Assembly: GCA_022575985.1 (NCBI GenBank)
Contig: JAKSXM010000269.1
Location: forward strand, 434,001 to 498,000
Reading direction: 5' to 3'
DNA from: Anagrus nilaparvatae
Taxonomy: Eukaryota; Arthropoda; Insecta; Hymenoptera; Mymaridae
DNA length: 64,000 nucleotides
Shown here: piece after piece, positions 1 to 12,956 of the stretch
How the letters are laid out: the number at the start of each line of letters is the position of its first letter
Position numbering within the stretch: position 1 is the first letter of the stretch
Made by a program: the position numbers and the translations under genes
Notes under the pieces: model-generated
Database searches by the model: none
The model's input: the letters and a program-made list of their open reading frames with translations, nothing else
Told to the model about the DNA's origin: nothing

Positions 1-65
1 GCTAATCGGCTCGATCTGTCAAAAGTTACAATCATTTTTCAAAAATTATAAAAGTTTAGGACTAA

Positions 66-1093
66 TCCTATCCTATCCTATCCTATTCTATCCTATCTAT
101 ATCTATATCTATATATATATATATATGCCGATAGAGAATTTTTTTAGTTTGATAGGATTGACTAGACGATAATAGCTAGAAAGACGCGGTTTGCGGCAAA
201 AAACGCGGAAAACTTGCAGAAGTGACATAGGCTATACAGGATTTCGATTGATGCGAAAGAAAATTTTTGCCGCCAAAAAAACGATTGTTCAAAAAAATGA
301 TCATTTTTTATGTTTTCTGGGCCAAATCACCATTATGTATGTATGCCCGAACGCGATAAACTAGACCACAATAAAAGCTAGAAATATCGGGTTTACGGCA
401 AAAGACGGCAAAAATTACCGGTCAAAACATAGGCTTGGTTTCATTTCAATTAATTGGAACAAAAATTTTGTATGTTGAAAAAACTGAATTTCCAAAAAAA
501 AATTTTCATGCAATTTAAAAAAAAAAACCTAAAAATCTGAGAACTAAGAAAAAATTTTACTGTGGCAAAGTCTTTCATTCCATTTGGGAATATTTTTTAC
601 GATTGCACCTAAATTTTGGAGTGAATCGGTTGGATCTGTAAAAATTTACAATAATTTTTCAAAAATATAAAAAGTTTTGGACTAATCCTACTAATAGCGT
701 TAGAGAATTTTTTAAGTTTGATGATCACGCCTAGACGAAGTTAGCTAGAAAGACGCGGTTTGCAGCAAAAAACGAGAAAATATTTCAGGAGTGTCATAGG
801 TTTTATAGGATTTAGATTGATGCGAAAGAAAATTTTTGTCGCCAAAAAAACGTTTTTTCAATGATCATTTTTGATGTTTTCGTAAATTTTCAAAAAATCG
901 TAATTAACTTAAAAAATTGAAATTTTTTTGGAATCAGAAAAGTTTTTATATGATTTAGAATTGTTATTTATGTGTCCACCTAAATTTTCAAGCAAATCGG
1001 TTTGATATTTCCAGAGTTACATATATTTTTTAGCATAAAATTTGGATTTCAAATTCATATATTTATATATATTTATAAGTTATTATATATACA
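66..1093 (+). repeat. Module D, copy 1
   Basis: This roughly 1-kb module follows a unit-A end (GGACTAA) and opens with TCCTATCC repeats and CTATAT repeats, then GCCGATAGAGAAT. It is an internal dimer: the stretch 'GCGATAGAG...GCTAGAAAGACGCGG' near 127-190 returns in diverged form near 690-760. Between the two halves (about 340-680) lies a strongly diverged unit A with GACGGCAAAAATTACCGG. There is no credible coding capacity. It ends at TATATATACA and is followed directly by the next unit A (TCCTATAT). Confidence 0.75.
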
Positions 1094-3037
1094 TCCTATA
1101 TATATATAAATCTTTAATTATGTGTGTGTGTGTGTCCGAACGCGATAAACGAGAACACGATAAAAGCTACAGACATGGCGTTTACGGCAAAAGACGGCAA
1201 AAATTATGGGTCAAAACATAGGCTAGGTTTTATTTCGATTGATAACGACAAAAAATTTTTATGTTGAAAAAACTGAATTTCCAAGAAAAAAATTTTTATC
1301 AAATTTTCAAAAAAAACCAAAAAAACGGAAAACCGAGGAAAAATTTTACTATAAAAAAGAATTTTATTCGATTCGGGCATATTTTTTACGTATCCACCTA
1401 AATTTTCAAGCTAATCGGCTGGATCTGTCAAAAGTTACAATCATTTTTCGAAAATTATAAAAGTTTAGGACTAATCCTATATATATATAAATCTTTAATT
1501 ATGTGTGTGTGTGTGTGTGTGTCCGAGCGCGATAAACGAGAACACGATAAAAGCTACAGACATGGGGTTTACGGCAAAAGACGGCAAAAATTACGGGTCA
1601 AAACATAGGCTAGGATTTATTTCCATTGATAACGACAAAAAATTTTTATGTTGAAAAAACTGAATTTCCAAGAAAAAAATTTTTATCAAATTTTCAAAAA
1701 AAACCAAAAAAACGGAAAACCGAGGAAAAATTTTACTATCAAAAAGAAGTTCATTCGATTCGGGTATATTTTTTACGTATCCACCTAAATTTTCAAGGTG
1801 AGCGGCTCGATCTGTCAAAAGATACAATAATTTTTCGAAAATTATAAAAGTTTAGGACTAATCCTATCCTATATATATAAATCTTTAATTTTGTATGTTT
1901 GTTTGTCCGAAATTGGTAAACTAGAACGCGATAAAAGTTAGAGACGCGGGGTTTACGGCAAAAGACGGCAAAAATTACGGGTCAAAACATAGGCTAGGTT
2001 TTATTTCGATTGATAACGACAAAAATTTTTTATGTTGAAAAAACTGAATTTCTAAGAAAAAAATTTTTATCAAATTTTCAAAAAAAACAAAAAAAAACGG
2101 AAAACCGAGGAAAAATTTTATAATAAAAAAGAATTTTATTCGATTCGGGCATATTTTTTACGTATCCATCTAAATTTTCAAGCTAATCGGCTCAATCTGT
2201 CAAAAGATACAATAATTTTTCAAAAATTATAAAAGTTTAGGACTAATCCTATCCTATCCTATCCTATCCTATCCTATATATATATAAATCTTTAATTATG
2301 TGTGTGTGTGTGTCCGAAATGAGTAAACTAGAACGCGATAAAAGTTAGAGACGCGGGGTTTACGGCAAAAGATGGCAATAATTACGGGTCAAAACATAGG
2401 CTACGTTTCGTTTCGATTACTAACGACAAAAATTTTTTATGTTGAAAAAACTGAATTTTCAAGAAAAAAATTTTTATCAAATTTAAAAAAAAAACCAAAA
2501 AAACAAAAAATCGAGGAAAAATTTTACTATCAAAAAGAAGTTCATTCGATTCGGGTAAATTTTTTACGTATCCACCTAAATTTTCAAGGTGATCGGCTCG
2601 ATCTGTCAAAAGATACAATAATTTTTCGAAAATTATAAAAGTTTAGGACTAATCCTATCCTATATATATATAAATCTTTAATTATGTGTGTGTGTGTGTC
2701 CGAAATGAGTAAACTAGAACGCGATAAAAGTTAGAGACGCGGGGTTTACGGCAAAAGATGGCAAAAATTACGGGTCAAAACGTAGGCTACGTTTCGTTTC
2801 GATTGATAACGACGAAAATTTTTTATGTTGAAAAAACTGAATTTTCAAGAAAAAAATTTTTATCAAATTTAAAAAAAAAACCAAAAAACAAAAAACCGAG
2901 GAAAAATTTTACTATCAAAAAGAAGTTCATTCGATTCCGGTATATTTTTTACGTATCCACCTAAATTTGCAAGGTGATCGGCTCGATCTGTCAAAAGATA
3001 CAATAATTTTTCGAAAATTATAAAAGTTTAGGACTAA
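1094..3037 (+). repeat. Unit A tandem block 1 (about 5 copies of ~387 bp)
   Basis: Copies begin near 1,094, 1,478, 1,868, 2,260 and 2,655. Each shows, in order: TCCTATATATATATAAATC, a GT microsatellite, GATAAACTAGAACGCGATAA or a variant, GGTTTACGGCAAAAGACGG, GGTCAAAACATAGGCTA, an A/T homopolymer core, and a 3' end with ATAATTTT-TCG-AAAATTAT (8-bp stem), a ~12-nt spacer and CTAA. 5' TC, 3' CTRR and a subterminal hairpin are hallmarks of Helitrons, so I infer a non-autonomous Helitron unit amplified head to tail. The number of TCCTA pentamers at junctions varies. Confidence 0.85.
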
Positions 3038-3074
3038 TCTTAATCTTAATACTATATATATTTGAAAATTTATT

Positions 3075-3106
<32 letters not shown>

Positions 3107-3984
3107 CATTCATCACGCAAGAACCGCCGAACCAATTGGCATGAAACCGGTGTCAAAATAAAGATAAAAAGTCTGCGGGTGACATAGGCCCTATATTTTC
3201 TGATTAGCTGTCGTAGTTTTTGAGATATTTAATTTTTAGTATTTTTGAACTTGATAACATTTTTTAAAAATTTTAACAAAAATTGAATTATCTCGAGACT
3301 ATCGAAAAATTTAGGTATCGCACTTCATAGTTTTCGATTCAGCACTAATTTTTACGTATTCTCTGAAATTTTTATTCAAAACGGAGGTATCTTTAAAATT
3401 TTATATAATATTTATAAAGCTGGTAAAAAAATTTTTTTCATTTTTTTATTTTTATGGTATTTCTAATCATTTATTTGTGGGTCTGTGTATATTATAATGT
3501 AATTTATATTCTATATTAAAATGTAATTTATGCTTACTTAGTTAAATTTTTATTAAAAACGTAAGTTGCTTTAAAATTAAAAAAAAAAAAAAAATAAAAT
3601 TTTTTACTATATATTATATATATTCAACTCAAATTTTAGGGTATAGTTTGGGGTGATAAAAAAGTCCCTCAGCCAGTTTTAGTCCTCTAGCACCTCATGG
3701 GCCCGAAATATGTCTGTTCAAAGGTCCAAAAATAGCCTGATCTGGCCCATTTTCAAAATTACACCATTCCTTTGAATTTACTACAAATTTTATCTTATTG
3801 GTCACATTTGAACTGGTAAAAGGTCTACATTAAGAAAAAAATTTTAGCTTATTTTAAGGCGTTAATTTTTTTTGACATTGATATATATTTTAGACAATAA
3901 CAACATGATAATAATAAAAAATCAATAACAACAACACCGGGAATAGATCAGGGGGGGCGGAGCCCCCCCTCACACCTATGCTAG
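3038..3984 (+). mobile_element. Non-autonomous Helitron B, copy 1 (947 bp)
   Basis: It starts TCTTAATCTTAATACTATAT, then a (CTGT)n microsatellite near 3,078-3,106. It ends with a GC hairpin (GGGGGGCGGAGCCCCCC), an 11-nt spacer and CTAG. Upstream flank is ...GGACTAA and downstream flank is TCCTATATATA. Joining the flanks gives exactly the uninterrupted A/A junction found elsewhere in the array, so the insertion lies between A and T without target duplication, as expected for Helitrons. No Rep or helicase is encoded, so it must have moved in trans. Confidence 0.88.
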
Positions 3985-5549
3985 TCCTATATATATATAA
4001 ATCTTTAATTATGTGTGTGTGTGTGTGTGTGTCCGAGCGCGATAAACTAGAACACGATAAAAGCTACAGACATGGGGTTTACGGCAAAAGACGGCAAAAA
4101 TTACGGGTCAAAACATAGGCTAGGATTTATTTCCATTGATAACGACAAAAAATTTTTATGTTGAAAAAACTGAATTTCCAAGAAAAAAATTTTTATCAAA
4201 TTTTCAAAAAAAACAAAAAAAACGGAAAACCGAGGAAAAATTTTATAATAAAAAAGAATTTTATTCGATTCGGGCATATTTTTTACGTATCCATCTAAAT
4301 TTTCAAGCTAATCGGCTCAATCTGTCAAAAGATACAATAATTTTTCAAAAATTATAAAAGTTTAGGACTAATCCTATCCTATCCTATCCTATCCTATCCT
4401 ATATATATATAAATCTTTAATTATGTGTGTGTGTGTGTCCGAAATGAGTAAACTAGAACGCGATAAAAGTTAGAGACGCGGGGTTTACGGCAAAAGATGG
4501 CAATAATTACGGGTCAAAACATAGGCTACGTTTCGTTTCGATTAATAACGACAAAAATTTTTTATGTTGAAAAAACTGAATTTTCAAGAAAAAAATTTTT
4601 ATCAAATTTAAAAAAAAAAACAAAAAAAACAAAAAATCGAGGAAAAATTTTACTATCAAAAAGAAGTTCATTCGATTCGGGTATATTTTTTACGTATCCA
4701 CCTAAATTTTCAAGGTGATCGGCTCGATCTGTTAAAAGATACAATAATTTTTCGAAAATTATAAAAGTTTAGGACTAATCCTATATATATATAAATCTTT
4801 AATTATGTGTGTATGTGTGTGTGTGTGCGAGCGCGATAAACGAGAACACGATAAAAGCTACAGACATGGGGTTTACGGCAAAAGACGGCAAAAATTACGG
4901 GTCAAAACATAGGCTAGGATTTATTTCCATTGATAACGACAAAAATTTTTATGTTGAAAAAACTGAATTTTTAAGAAAAAAATTTTTATAAAATTTAAAA
5001 AAAAAACCAAAAAAAACAAAAAACCGAGGAAAAATTTTACTATCAAAAAGAAGTTCATTCGATTCGGGTATATTTTTTACGTATCCACCTAAATTTTCAA
5101 GGTGATCGGTTCGATCTGTCAAAAGATACAATAATTTTTCGAAAATTATAAAAGTTTAGGACTAATCCTATCCTATATATATAAATCTTTAATTTTGTAT
5201 GTTTGTTTGTCCGAAATTGTTAAACTAGAACGCGATAAAAGTTAGAGACGCGGGGTTTACGGCAAAAGACGGCAAAAATTACGGGTCAAAACATAGGCTA
5301 GGTTTTATTTCGATTGATAACGACAAAAATTTTTTATGTTGAAAAAACTGAATTTCTAAGAAAAAAATTTTTATCAAATTTTCAAAAAAAACAAAAAAAA
5401 CGGAAAACCGAGGAAACATTTTACTAAATAAAAGAATTTTATTCGAATCCGGCATATTTTTTACGTATCCATCTAAATTTTCAAGCTAATCGGCTCGATC
5501 TGTCAAAAGTTACAATCATTTTTCAAAAATTATAAAAGTTTAGGACTAA
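3985..5549 (+). repeat. Unit A tandem block 2 (about 4 copies)
   Basis: Copies begin near 3,985, 4,400, 4,783 and 5,170. The first copy starts immediately after the CTAG end of Helitron B. The second junction carries about six TCCTA pentamers. The last copy ends GGACTAA and runs into module D of the next higher-order unit. Confidence 0.85.
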
Positions 5550-6545
5550 TCCTATCCTATCCTATCCTATTCTATCCTATCTATATCTATATCTATCTAT
5601 ATATATATATATGCCGATAGAGAATTTTTTTAGTTTGATAGGATTGACTAGACGATAATAGCTAGAAAGACGCGGTTTGCGGCAAAAAACGCGGAAAACT
5701 TGCAGAAGTGACATAGGCTATACAGGATTTCGATTGATGCGAAAGAAAATTTTTGCCGCCAAAAAAACGATTGTTCAAAAAAATGATCATTTTTTATGTT
5801 TTCTGGGCCAAATCACCATTATGTATGTATGCCCGAACGCGATAAACTAGACCACAATAAAAGCTAGAAATATCGGGTTTACGGCAAAAGACGGCAAAAA
5901 TTACCGGTCAAAACATAGGCTTGGTTTCATTTCAATTAATTGGAACAAAAATTTTGTATGTTGAAAAAACTGAATTTCCAAAAAAAAATTTTCATGCAAT
6001 TTAAAAAAAAAAACCTAAAAATCTGAGAACTAAGAAAAAATTTTACTGTGGCAAAGTCTTTCATTCCATTTGGGAATATTTTTTACGATTGCACCTAAAT
6101 TTTGGAGTGAATCGGTTGGATCTGTAAAAATTTACAATAATTTTTCAAAAATATAAAAAGTTTTGGACTAATCCTACTAATAGCGTTAGAGAATTTTTTA
6201 AGTTTGATGATCACGCCTAGACGAAGTTAGCTAGAAAGACGCGGTTTGCAGCAAAAAACGAGAAAATATTTCAGGAGTGTCATAGGTTTTATAGGATTTA
6301 GATTGATGCGAAAGAAAATTTTTGTCGCCAAAAAAACGTTTTTTCAATGATCATTTTTGATGTTTTCGTAAATTTTCAAAAAATCGTAATTAACTTAAAA
6401 AATTGAAATTTTTTTGGAATCAGAAAAGTTTTTATATGATTTAGAATTGTTATTTATGTGTCCACCTAAATTTTCAAGCAAATCGGTTTGATATTTCCAG
6501 AGTTACATATATTTTTTAGCATAAAATTTGGATTTCAAATTCATA
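5550..6545 (+). repeat. Module D, copy 2
   Basis: This is nearly identical to the D copy at 66-1,093 apart from the number of CTATAT repeats at its start. It is followed by module C instead of unit A. Confidence 0.75.
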
Positions 6546-6839
6546 TATTTATATATATTTATAAGTTATTATATATACACTTGTGGATCCTATGGAAGGG
6601 TAGCTAAGCTTTGTATTGCTGATCATTAATTATCCGCCTAAGTTCATACGTCCGTAATTTTTATGATTCAGTAAATTTTAGATAATAATTCGGGTAAAAA
6701 AGGTTGTTATACAAAATATTGAGTAAGCTAAAACAACAAATCTTTGGAAAAATCAAGTTGCTGGGGTCCAGGGGGGCGCAGCCCCCTTGGCGGTTGCCGA
6801 GGTGAGCGAAGCGAGTCGGAGGCAGCTCATATTATATAT
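6546..6839 (+). mobile_element. Module C (short form), ends CTCA
   Basis: The element begins TATTTATATATATTTATAAG and contains ACTTGTGGATCCTATGG, the GC-rich hairpin GGGGGGCGCAGCCCCC, and the 3' stem CCGAGGTGAGCGAAGCGAG...GGAGGCAGC. It finishes GGCAGCTCA, a variant of the CTAA/CTAG ends of other C copies. A Helitron-like non-autonomous element is my inference from the hairpin and the CTRR-type end. Confidence 0.65.
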
Positions 6840-7205
6840 ATTCGTAATTCTTACCGGTTACTAATTTAGTAGCTCAATAGAGTAACTAAAAGAAATTTGT
6901 ACAGGTATTATCAGGGTGAATCCTAGAATTGGTAATTGAGGGAAGCAACTGCCACTTGCGGATCCTAGGGAAGGGTAATCAAGCTTTGAATCGCTGATCA
7001 CTAATTATCCGCCTGAGTTCCAACGTCCAAAATTTTTATGATTCAGTAAATTTTAGATAATAATTCGGGTAAAAAAAGGTTGTTATACAAAATATTGAGT
7101 AAGCTAAAACAACAAATGTTTGGATAAATCAAGTTGCAGGGGTCCAGGGGGGCGCAGCCCCCTTGGCGGCTGCCGAGGTGAGCGAAGCGAGCCGGAGGCA
7201 GCTAA
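6840..7205 (+). mobile_element. Module C (long form), ends CTAA
   Basis: It starts TATTATATATATTCGTAATT directly at the end of the preceding C copy. It carries an extra 5' segment (CTTACCGGTTACTAATTTAG and following) absent from the short form, then the same ACTTGCGGATCCTAGGG core. The 3' end GGAGGCAGCTAA is followed directly by TCCTATCC of unit A. The two C copies are therefore chained end to end. Confidence 0.65.
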
Positions 7206-8779
7206 TCCTATCCTATCCTATCCTATATATATATAAATCTTTAATTATGTGTGTGTGTGTGTCCGAAATGAGTAAACTAGAACGCGATAAAAGTTAGAGA
7301 CGCGGGGTTTACGGCAAAAGATGGCAAAAATTACGGGTCAAAACGTAGGCTACGTTTCGTTTCGATTGATAACGACAAAAATTTTTTATGTTGAAAAAAC
7401 AGAATTTTCAAGAAAAAAATTTTTATCAAATTTAAAAAAAAACCAAAAAACAAAAAACCGAGGAAAAATTTTACCATCAAAAAGAAGTTCATTCGATTCG
7501 GGTATATTTTTTACGTATCCACCTAAATTTTCAAGGTGATCGGCTCGATCTGTCAAAAGATACAATAATTTTTCGAAAATTATAAAAGTTTAGGACTAAT
7601 CCTATATATATATAAATCTTTAATTATGTGTGTGTGTGTGTGTGTGTGTCCGAGCGCGATAAACGAGAACACGATAAAAGCTACAGACATGGGGTTTACG
7701 GCAAAAGACGGCAAAAATTACGGGTCAAAACATAGGCTAGGATTTATTTCCATTGATAACGACAAAAAATTTTTATGTTGAAAAAACTGAATTTCCAAGA
7801 AAAAAATTTTTATCAAATTTTCAAAAAAAACCAAAAAAACGGAAAACCGAGGAAAAATTTTATAATAAAAAAGAATTTTATTCGATTCGGGCATATTTTT
7901 TACGTATCCATCTAAATTTTCAAGCTAATCGGCTCAATCTGTCAAAAGATACAATAATTTTTCAAAAATTATAAAAGTTTAGGACTAATCCTATCCTATC
8001 CTATCCTATCCTATCCTATATATATATAAATCTTTAATTATGTGTGTGTGTGTGTCCGAAATGAGTAAACTAGAACGCGATAAAAGTTAGAGACGCGGGG
8101 TTTACGGCAAAAGATGGCAATAATTACGGGTCAAAACATAGGCTACGTTTCGTTTCGATTACTAACGACAAAAATTTTTTATGTTGAAAAAACTGAATTT
8201 TCAAGAAAAAAATTTTTATCAAATTTAAAAAAAAAACCAAAAAAACAAAAAATCGAGGAAAAATTTTACTATCAAAAAGAAGTTCATTCGATTCGGGTAA
8301 ATTTTTTACGTATCCACCTAAATTTTCAAGGTGATCGGCTCGATCTGTCAAAAGATACAATAATTTTTCGAAAATTATAAAAGTTTAGGACTAATCCTAT
8401 CCTATATATATATAAATCTTTAATTATGTGTGTGTGTGTGTCCGAAATGAGTAAACTAGAACGCGATAAAAGTTAGAGACGCGGGGTTTACGGCAAAAGA
8501 TGGCAATAATTACGGGTCAAAACGTAGGCTACGTTTCGTTTCGATTGATAACGACGAAAATTTTTTATGTTGAAAAAACTGAATTTTCAAGAAAAAAATT
8601 TTTATCAAATTTAAAAAAAAAACCAAAAAACAAAAAACCGAGGAAAAATTTTACTATCAAAAAGAAGTTCATTCGATTCCGGTATATTTTTTACGTATCC
8701 ACCTAAATTTGCAAGGTGATCGGCTCGATCTGTCAAAAGATACAATAATTTTTCGAAAATTATAAAAGTTTAGGACTAA
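7206..8779 (+). repeat. Unit A tandem block 3 (about 4 copies)
   Basis: Copies begin near 7,206, 7,600, 7,990 and 8,395, with TCCTA pentamers at some junctions. The last copy ends GGACTAA directly before Helitron B copy 2. Confidence 0.85.
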
Positions 8780-8816
8780 TCTTAATCTTAATACTATATA
8801 TATTTGAAAATTTATT

Positions 8817-8848
<32 letters not shown>

Positions 8849-9726
8849 CATTCATCACGCAAGAACCGCCGAACCAATTGGCATGAAACCGGTGTCAAAA
8901 TAAAGATAAAAAGTCTGCGGGTGACATAGGCCCTATATTTTCTGATTAGCTGTCGTAGTTTTTGAGATATTTAATTTTTAGTATTTTTGAACTTGATAAC
9001 ATTTTTTAAAAATTTTAACAAAAATTGAATTATCTCGAGACTATCGAAAAATTTAGGTATCGCACTTCATAGTTTTCGATTCAGCACTAATTTTTACGTA
9101 TTCTCTGAAATTTTTATTCAAAACGGAGGTATCTTTAAAATTTTATATAATATTTATAAAGCTGGTAAAAAAATTTTTTTCATTTTTTTATTTTTATGGT
9201 ATTTCTAATCATTTATTTGTGGGTCTGTGTATATTATAATGTAATTTATATTCTATATTAAAATGTAATTTATGCTTACTTAGTTAAATTTTTATTAAAA
9301 ACGTAAGTTGCTTTAAAATTAAAAAAAAAAAAAAAATAAAATTTTTTACTATATATTATATATATTCAACTCAAATTTTAGGGTATAGTTTGGGGTGATA
9401 AAAAAGTCCCTCAGCCAGTTTTAGTCCTCTAGCACCTCATGGGCCCGAAATATGTCTGTTCAAAGGTCCAAAAATAGCCTGATCTGGCCCATTTTCAAAA
9501 TTACACCATTCCTTTGAATTTACTACAAATTTTATCTTATTGGTCACATTTGAACTGGTAAAAGGTCTACATTAAGAAAAAAATTTTAGCTTATTTTAAG
9601 GCGTTAATTTTTTTTGACATTGATATATATTTTAGACAATAACAACATGATAATAATAAAAAATCAATAACAACAACACCGGGAATAGATCAGGGGGGGC
9701 GGAGCCCCCCCTCACACCTATGCTAG
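8780..9726 (+). mobile_element. Non-autonomous Helitron B, copy 2 (947 bp)
   Basis: Same length and ends as the copy at 3,038 (TCTTAATC at the 5' end; GC hairpin and CTAG at the 3' end), and the same A|T insertion junction within the unit-A array. It is essentially identical to copy 1, so it arose by duplication of the whole higher-order unit and is not an independent insertion. Confidence 0.88.
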
Positions 9727-11294
9727 TCCTATATATATATAAATCTTTAATTATGTGTGTGTGTGTGTGTGTGTCCGAGCGCGATAAACTAGAACACGAT
9801 AAAAGCTACAGACATGGGGTTTACGGCAAAAGACGGCAAAAATTACGGGTCAAAACATAGGCTAGGATTTATTTCCATTGATAACGACAAAAAATTTTTA
9901 TGTTGAAAAAACTGAATTTCCAAGAAAAAAATTTTTATCAAATTTTCAAAAAAAACAAAAAAAACGGAAAACCGAGGAAAAATTTTATAATAAAAAAGAA
10001 TTTTATTCGATTCGGGCATATTTTTTACGTATCCATCTAAATTTTCAAGCTAATCGGCTCAATCTGTCAAAAGATACAATAATTTTTCAAAAATTATAAA
10101 AGTTTAGGACTAATCCTATCCTATCCTATCCTATCCTATCCTATCCTATATATATATAAATCTTTAATTATGTGTGTGTGTGTGTCCGAAATGAGTAAAC
10201 TAGAACGCGATAAAAGTTAGAGACGCGGGGTTTACGGCAAAAGATGGCAATAATTACGGGTCAAAACATAGGCTACGTTTCGTTTCGATTAATAACGACA
10301 AAAATTTTTTATGTTGAAAAAACTGAATTTTCAAGAAAAAAATTTTTATCAAATTTAAAAAAAAAACAAAAAAAACAAAAAATCGAGGAAAAATTTTACT
10401 ATCAAAAAGAAGTTCATTCGATTCGGGTATATTTTTTACGTATCCACCTAAATTTTCAAGGTGATCGGCTCGATCTGTTAAAAGATACAATAATTTTTCG
10501 AAAATTATAAAAGTTTAGGACTAATCCTATATATATATAAATCTTTAATTATGTGTGTATGTGTGTGTGTGTGCGAGCGCGATAAACGAGAACACGATAA
10601 AAGCTACAGACATGGGGTTTACGGCAAAAGACGGCAAAAATTACGGGTCAAAACATAGGCTAGGATTTATTTCCATTGATAACGACAAAAATTTTTATGT
10701 TGAAAAAACTGAATTTTTAAGAAAAAAATTTTTATAAAATTTAAAAAAAAAACCAAAAAAACAAAAAACCGAGGAAAAATTTTACTATCAAAAAGAAGTT
10801 CATTCGATTCGGGTATATTTTTTACGTATCCACCTAAATTTTCAAGGTGATCGGTTCGATCTGTCAAAAGATACAATAATTTTTCGAAAATTATAAAAGT
10901 TTAGGACTAATCCTATCCTATATATATAAATCTTTAATTTTGTATGTTTGTTTGTCCGAAATTGTTAAACTAGAACGCGATAAAAGTTAGAGACGCGGGG
11001 TTTACGGCAAAAGACGGCAAAAATTACGGGTCAAAACATAGGCTAGGTTTTATTTCGATTGATAACGACAAAAATTTTTTATGTTGAAAAAACTGAATTT
11101 CTAAGAAAAAAATTTTTATCAAATTTTCAAAAAAAACAAAAAAAACGGAAAACCGAGGAAACATTTTACTAAATAAAAGAATTTTATTCGAATCCGGCAT
11201 ATTTTTTACGTATCCATCTAAATTTTCAAGCTAATCGGCTCGATCTGTCAAAAGTTACAATCATTTTTCAAAAATTATAAAAGTTTAGGACTAA
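9727..11294 (+). repeat. Unit A tandem block 4 (about 4 copies)
   Basis: Copies begin near 9,727, 10,140, 10,525 and 10,912, in the same order and with the same copy-specific variants as the block at 3,985-5,549. Confidence 0.85.
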
Positions 11295-12296
11295 TCCTAT
11301 CCTATCCTATCCTATTCTATCCTATCTATATCTATATCTATCTATATCTATATATATATATATGCCGATAGAGAATTTTTTTAGTTTGATAGGATTGACT
11401 AGACGATAATAGCTAGAAAGACGCGGTTTGCGGCAAAAAACGCGGAAAACTTGCAGAAGTGACATAGGCTATACAGGATTTCGATTGATGCGAAAGAAAA
11501 TTTTTGCCGCCAAAAAAACGATTGTTCAAAAAAATGATCATTTTTTATGTTTTCTGGGCCAAATCACCATTATGTATGTATGCCCGAACGCGATAAACTA
11601 GACCACAATAAAAGCTAGAAATATCGGGTTTACGGCAAAAGACGGCAAAAATTACCGGTCAAAACATAGGCTTGGTTTCATTTCAATTAATTGGAACAAA
11701 AATTTTGTATGTTGAAAAAACTGAATTTCCAAAAAAAAATTTTCATGCAATTTAAAAAAAAAAACCTAAAAATCTGAGAACTAAGAAAAAATTTTACTGT
11801 GGCAAAGTCTTTCATTCCATTTGGGAATATTTTTTACGATTGCACCTAAATTTTGGAGTGAATCGGTTGGATCTGTAAAAATTTACAATAATTTTTCAAA
11901 AATATAAAAAGTTTTGGACTAATCCTACTAATAGCGTTAGAGAATTTTTTAAGTTTGATGATCACGCCTAGACGAAGTTAGCTAGAAAGACGCGGTTTGC
12001 AGCAAAAAACGAGAAAATATTTCAGGAGTGTCATAGGTTTTATAGGATTTAGATTGATGCGAAAGAAAATTTTTGTCGCCAAAAAAACGTTTTTTCAATG
12101 ATCATTTTTGATGTTTTCGTAAATTTTCAAAAAATCGTAATTAACTTAAAAAATTGAAATTTTTTTGGAATCAGAAAAGTTTTTATATGATTTAGAATTG
12201 TTATTTATGTGTCCACCTAAATTTTCAAGCAAATCGGTTTGATATTTCCAGAGTTACATATATTTTTTAGCATAAAATTTGGATTTCAAATTCATA
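11295..12296 (+). repeat. Module D, copy 3
   Basis: Near-identical to the copy at 5,550-6,545, with a slightly longer CTATAT run before GCCGATAGAG. Confidence 0.75.
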
Positions 12297-12580
12297 TATT
12301 TATATATATTTATAAGTTATTATATATACACTTGTGGATCCTATGGAAGGGTAGCTAAGCTTTGTATTGCTGATCATTAATTATCCGCCTAAGTTCATAC
12401 GTCCGTAATTTTTATGATTCAGTAAATTTTAGATAATAATTCGGGTAAAAAAGGTTGTTATACAAAATATTGAGTAAGCTAAAACAACAAATCTTTGGAA
12501 AAATCAAGTTGCTGGGGTCCAGGGGGGCGCAGCCCCCTTGGCGGTTGCCGAGGTGAGCGAAGCGAGTCGGAGGCAGCTCA
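12297..12580 (+). mobile_element. Module C (short form), ends CTCA
   Basis: Counterpart of 6,546-6,839 with the same CTCA end and the same immediate junction to a long-form C copy. Confidence 0.65.
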
Positions 12581-12956
12581 TATTATATATATTCGTAATT
12601 CTTACCGGTTACTAATTTAGTAGCTCAATAGAGTAACTAAAAGAAATTTGTACAGGTATTATCAGGGTGAATCCTAGAATTGGTAATTGAGGGAAGCAAC
12701 TGCCACTTGCGGATCCTAGGGAAGGGTAATCAAGCTTTGAATCGCTGATCACTAATTATCCGCCTGAGTTCCAACGTCCAAAATTTTTATGATTCAGTAA
12801 ATTTTAGATAATAATTCGGGTAAAAAAAGGTTGTTATACAAAATATTGAGTAAGCTAAAACAACAAATGTTTGGATAAATCAAGTTGCAGGGGTCCAGGG
12901 GGGCGCAGCCCCCTTGGCGGCTGCCGAGGTGAGCGAAGCGAGCCGGAGGCAGCTAA
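12581..12956 (+). mobile_element. Module C (long form), ends CTAA
   Basis: Counterpart of 6,840-7,205. It ends GGCAGCTAA and is followed by TCCTATCC. Confidence 0.65.

Noticed and set aside
61..110. TCCTA pentamers as telomeric repeats
   Set aside because: TCCTA/TAGGA is not a permutation of the insect telomere repeat TTAGG, and it matches the 5' end of unit A.
1239..1460. Recurring 60-88-codon open frames on both strands of unit A (for example KIFYVEKTEF, and the opposite-strand frame with NLGGYVKNI)
   Set aside because: They sit in a tandem repeat poor in stop codons, are open on both strands over the same bases, and change frame between copies through A-run indels. There is no signal peptide or known domain.
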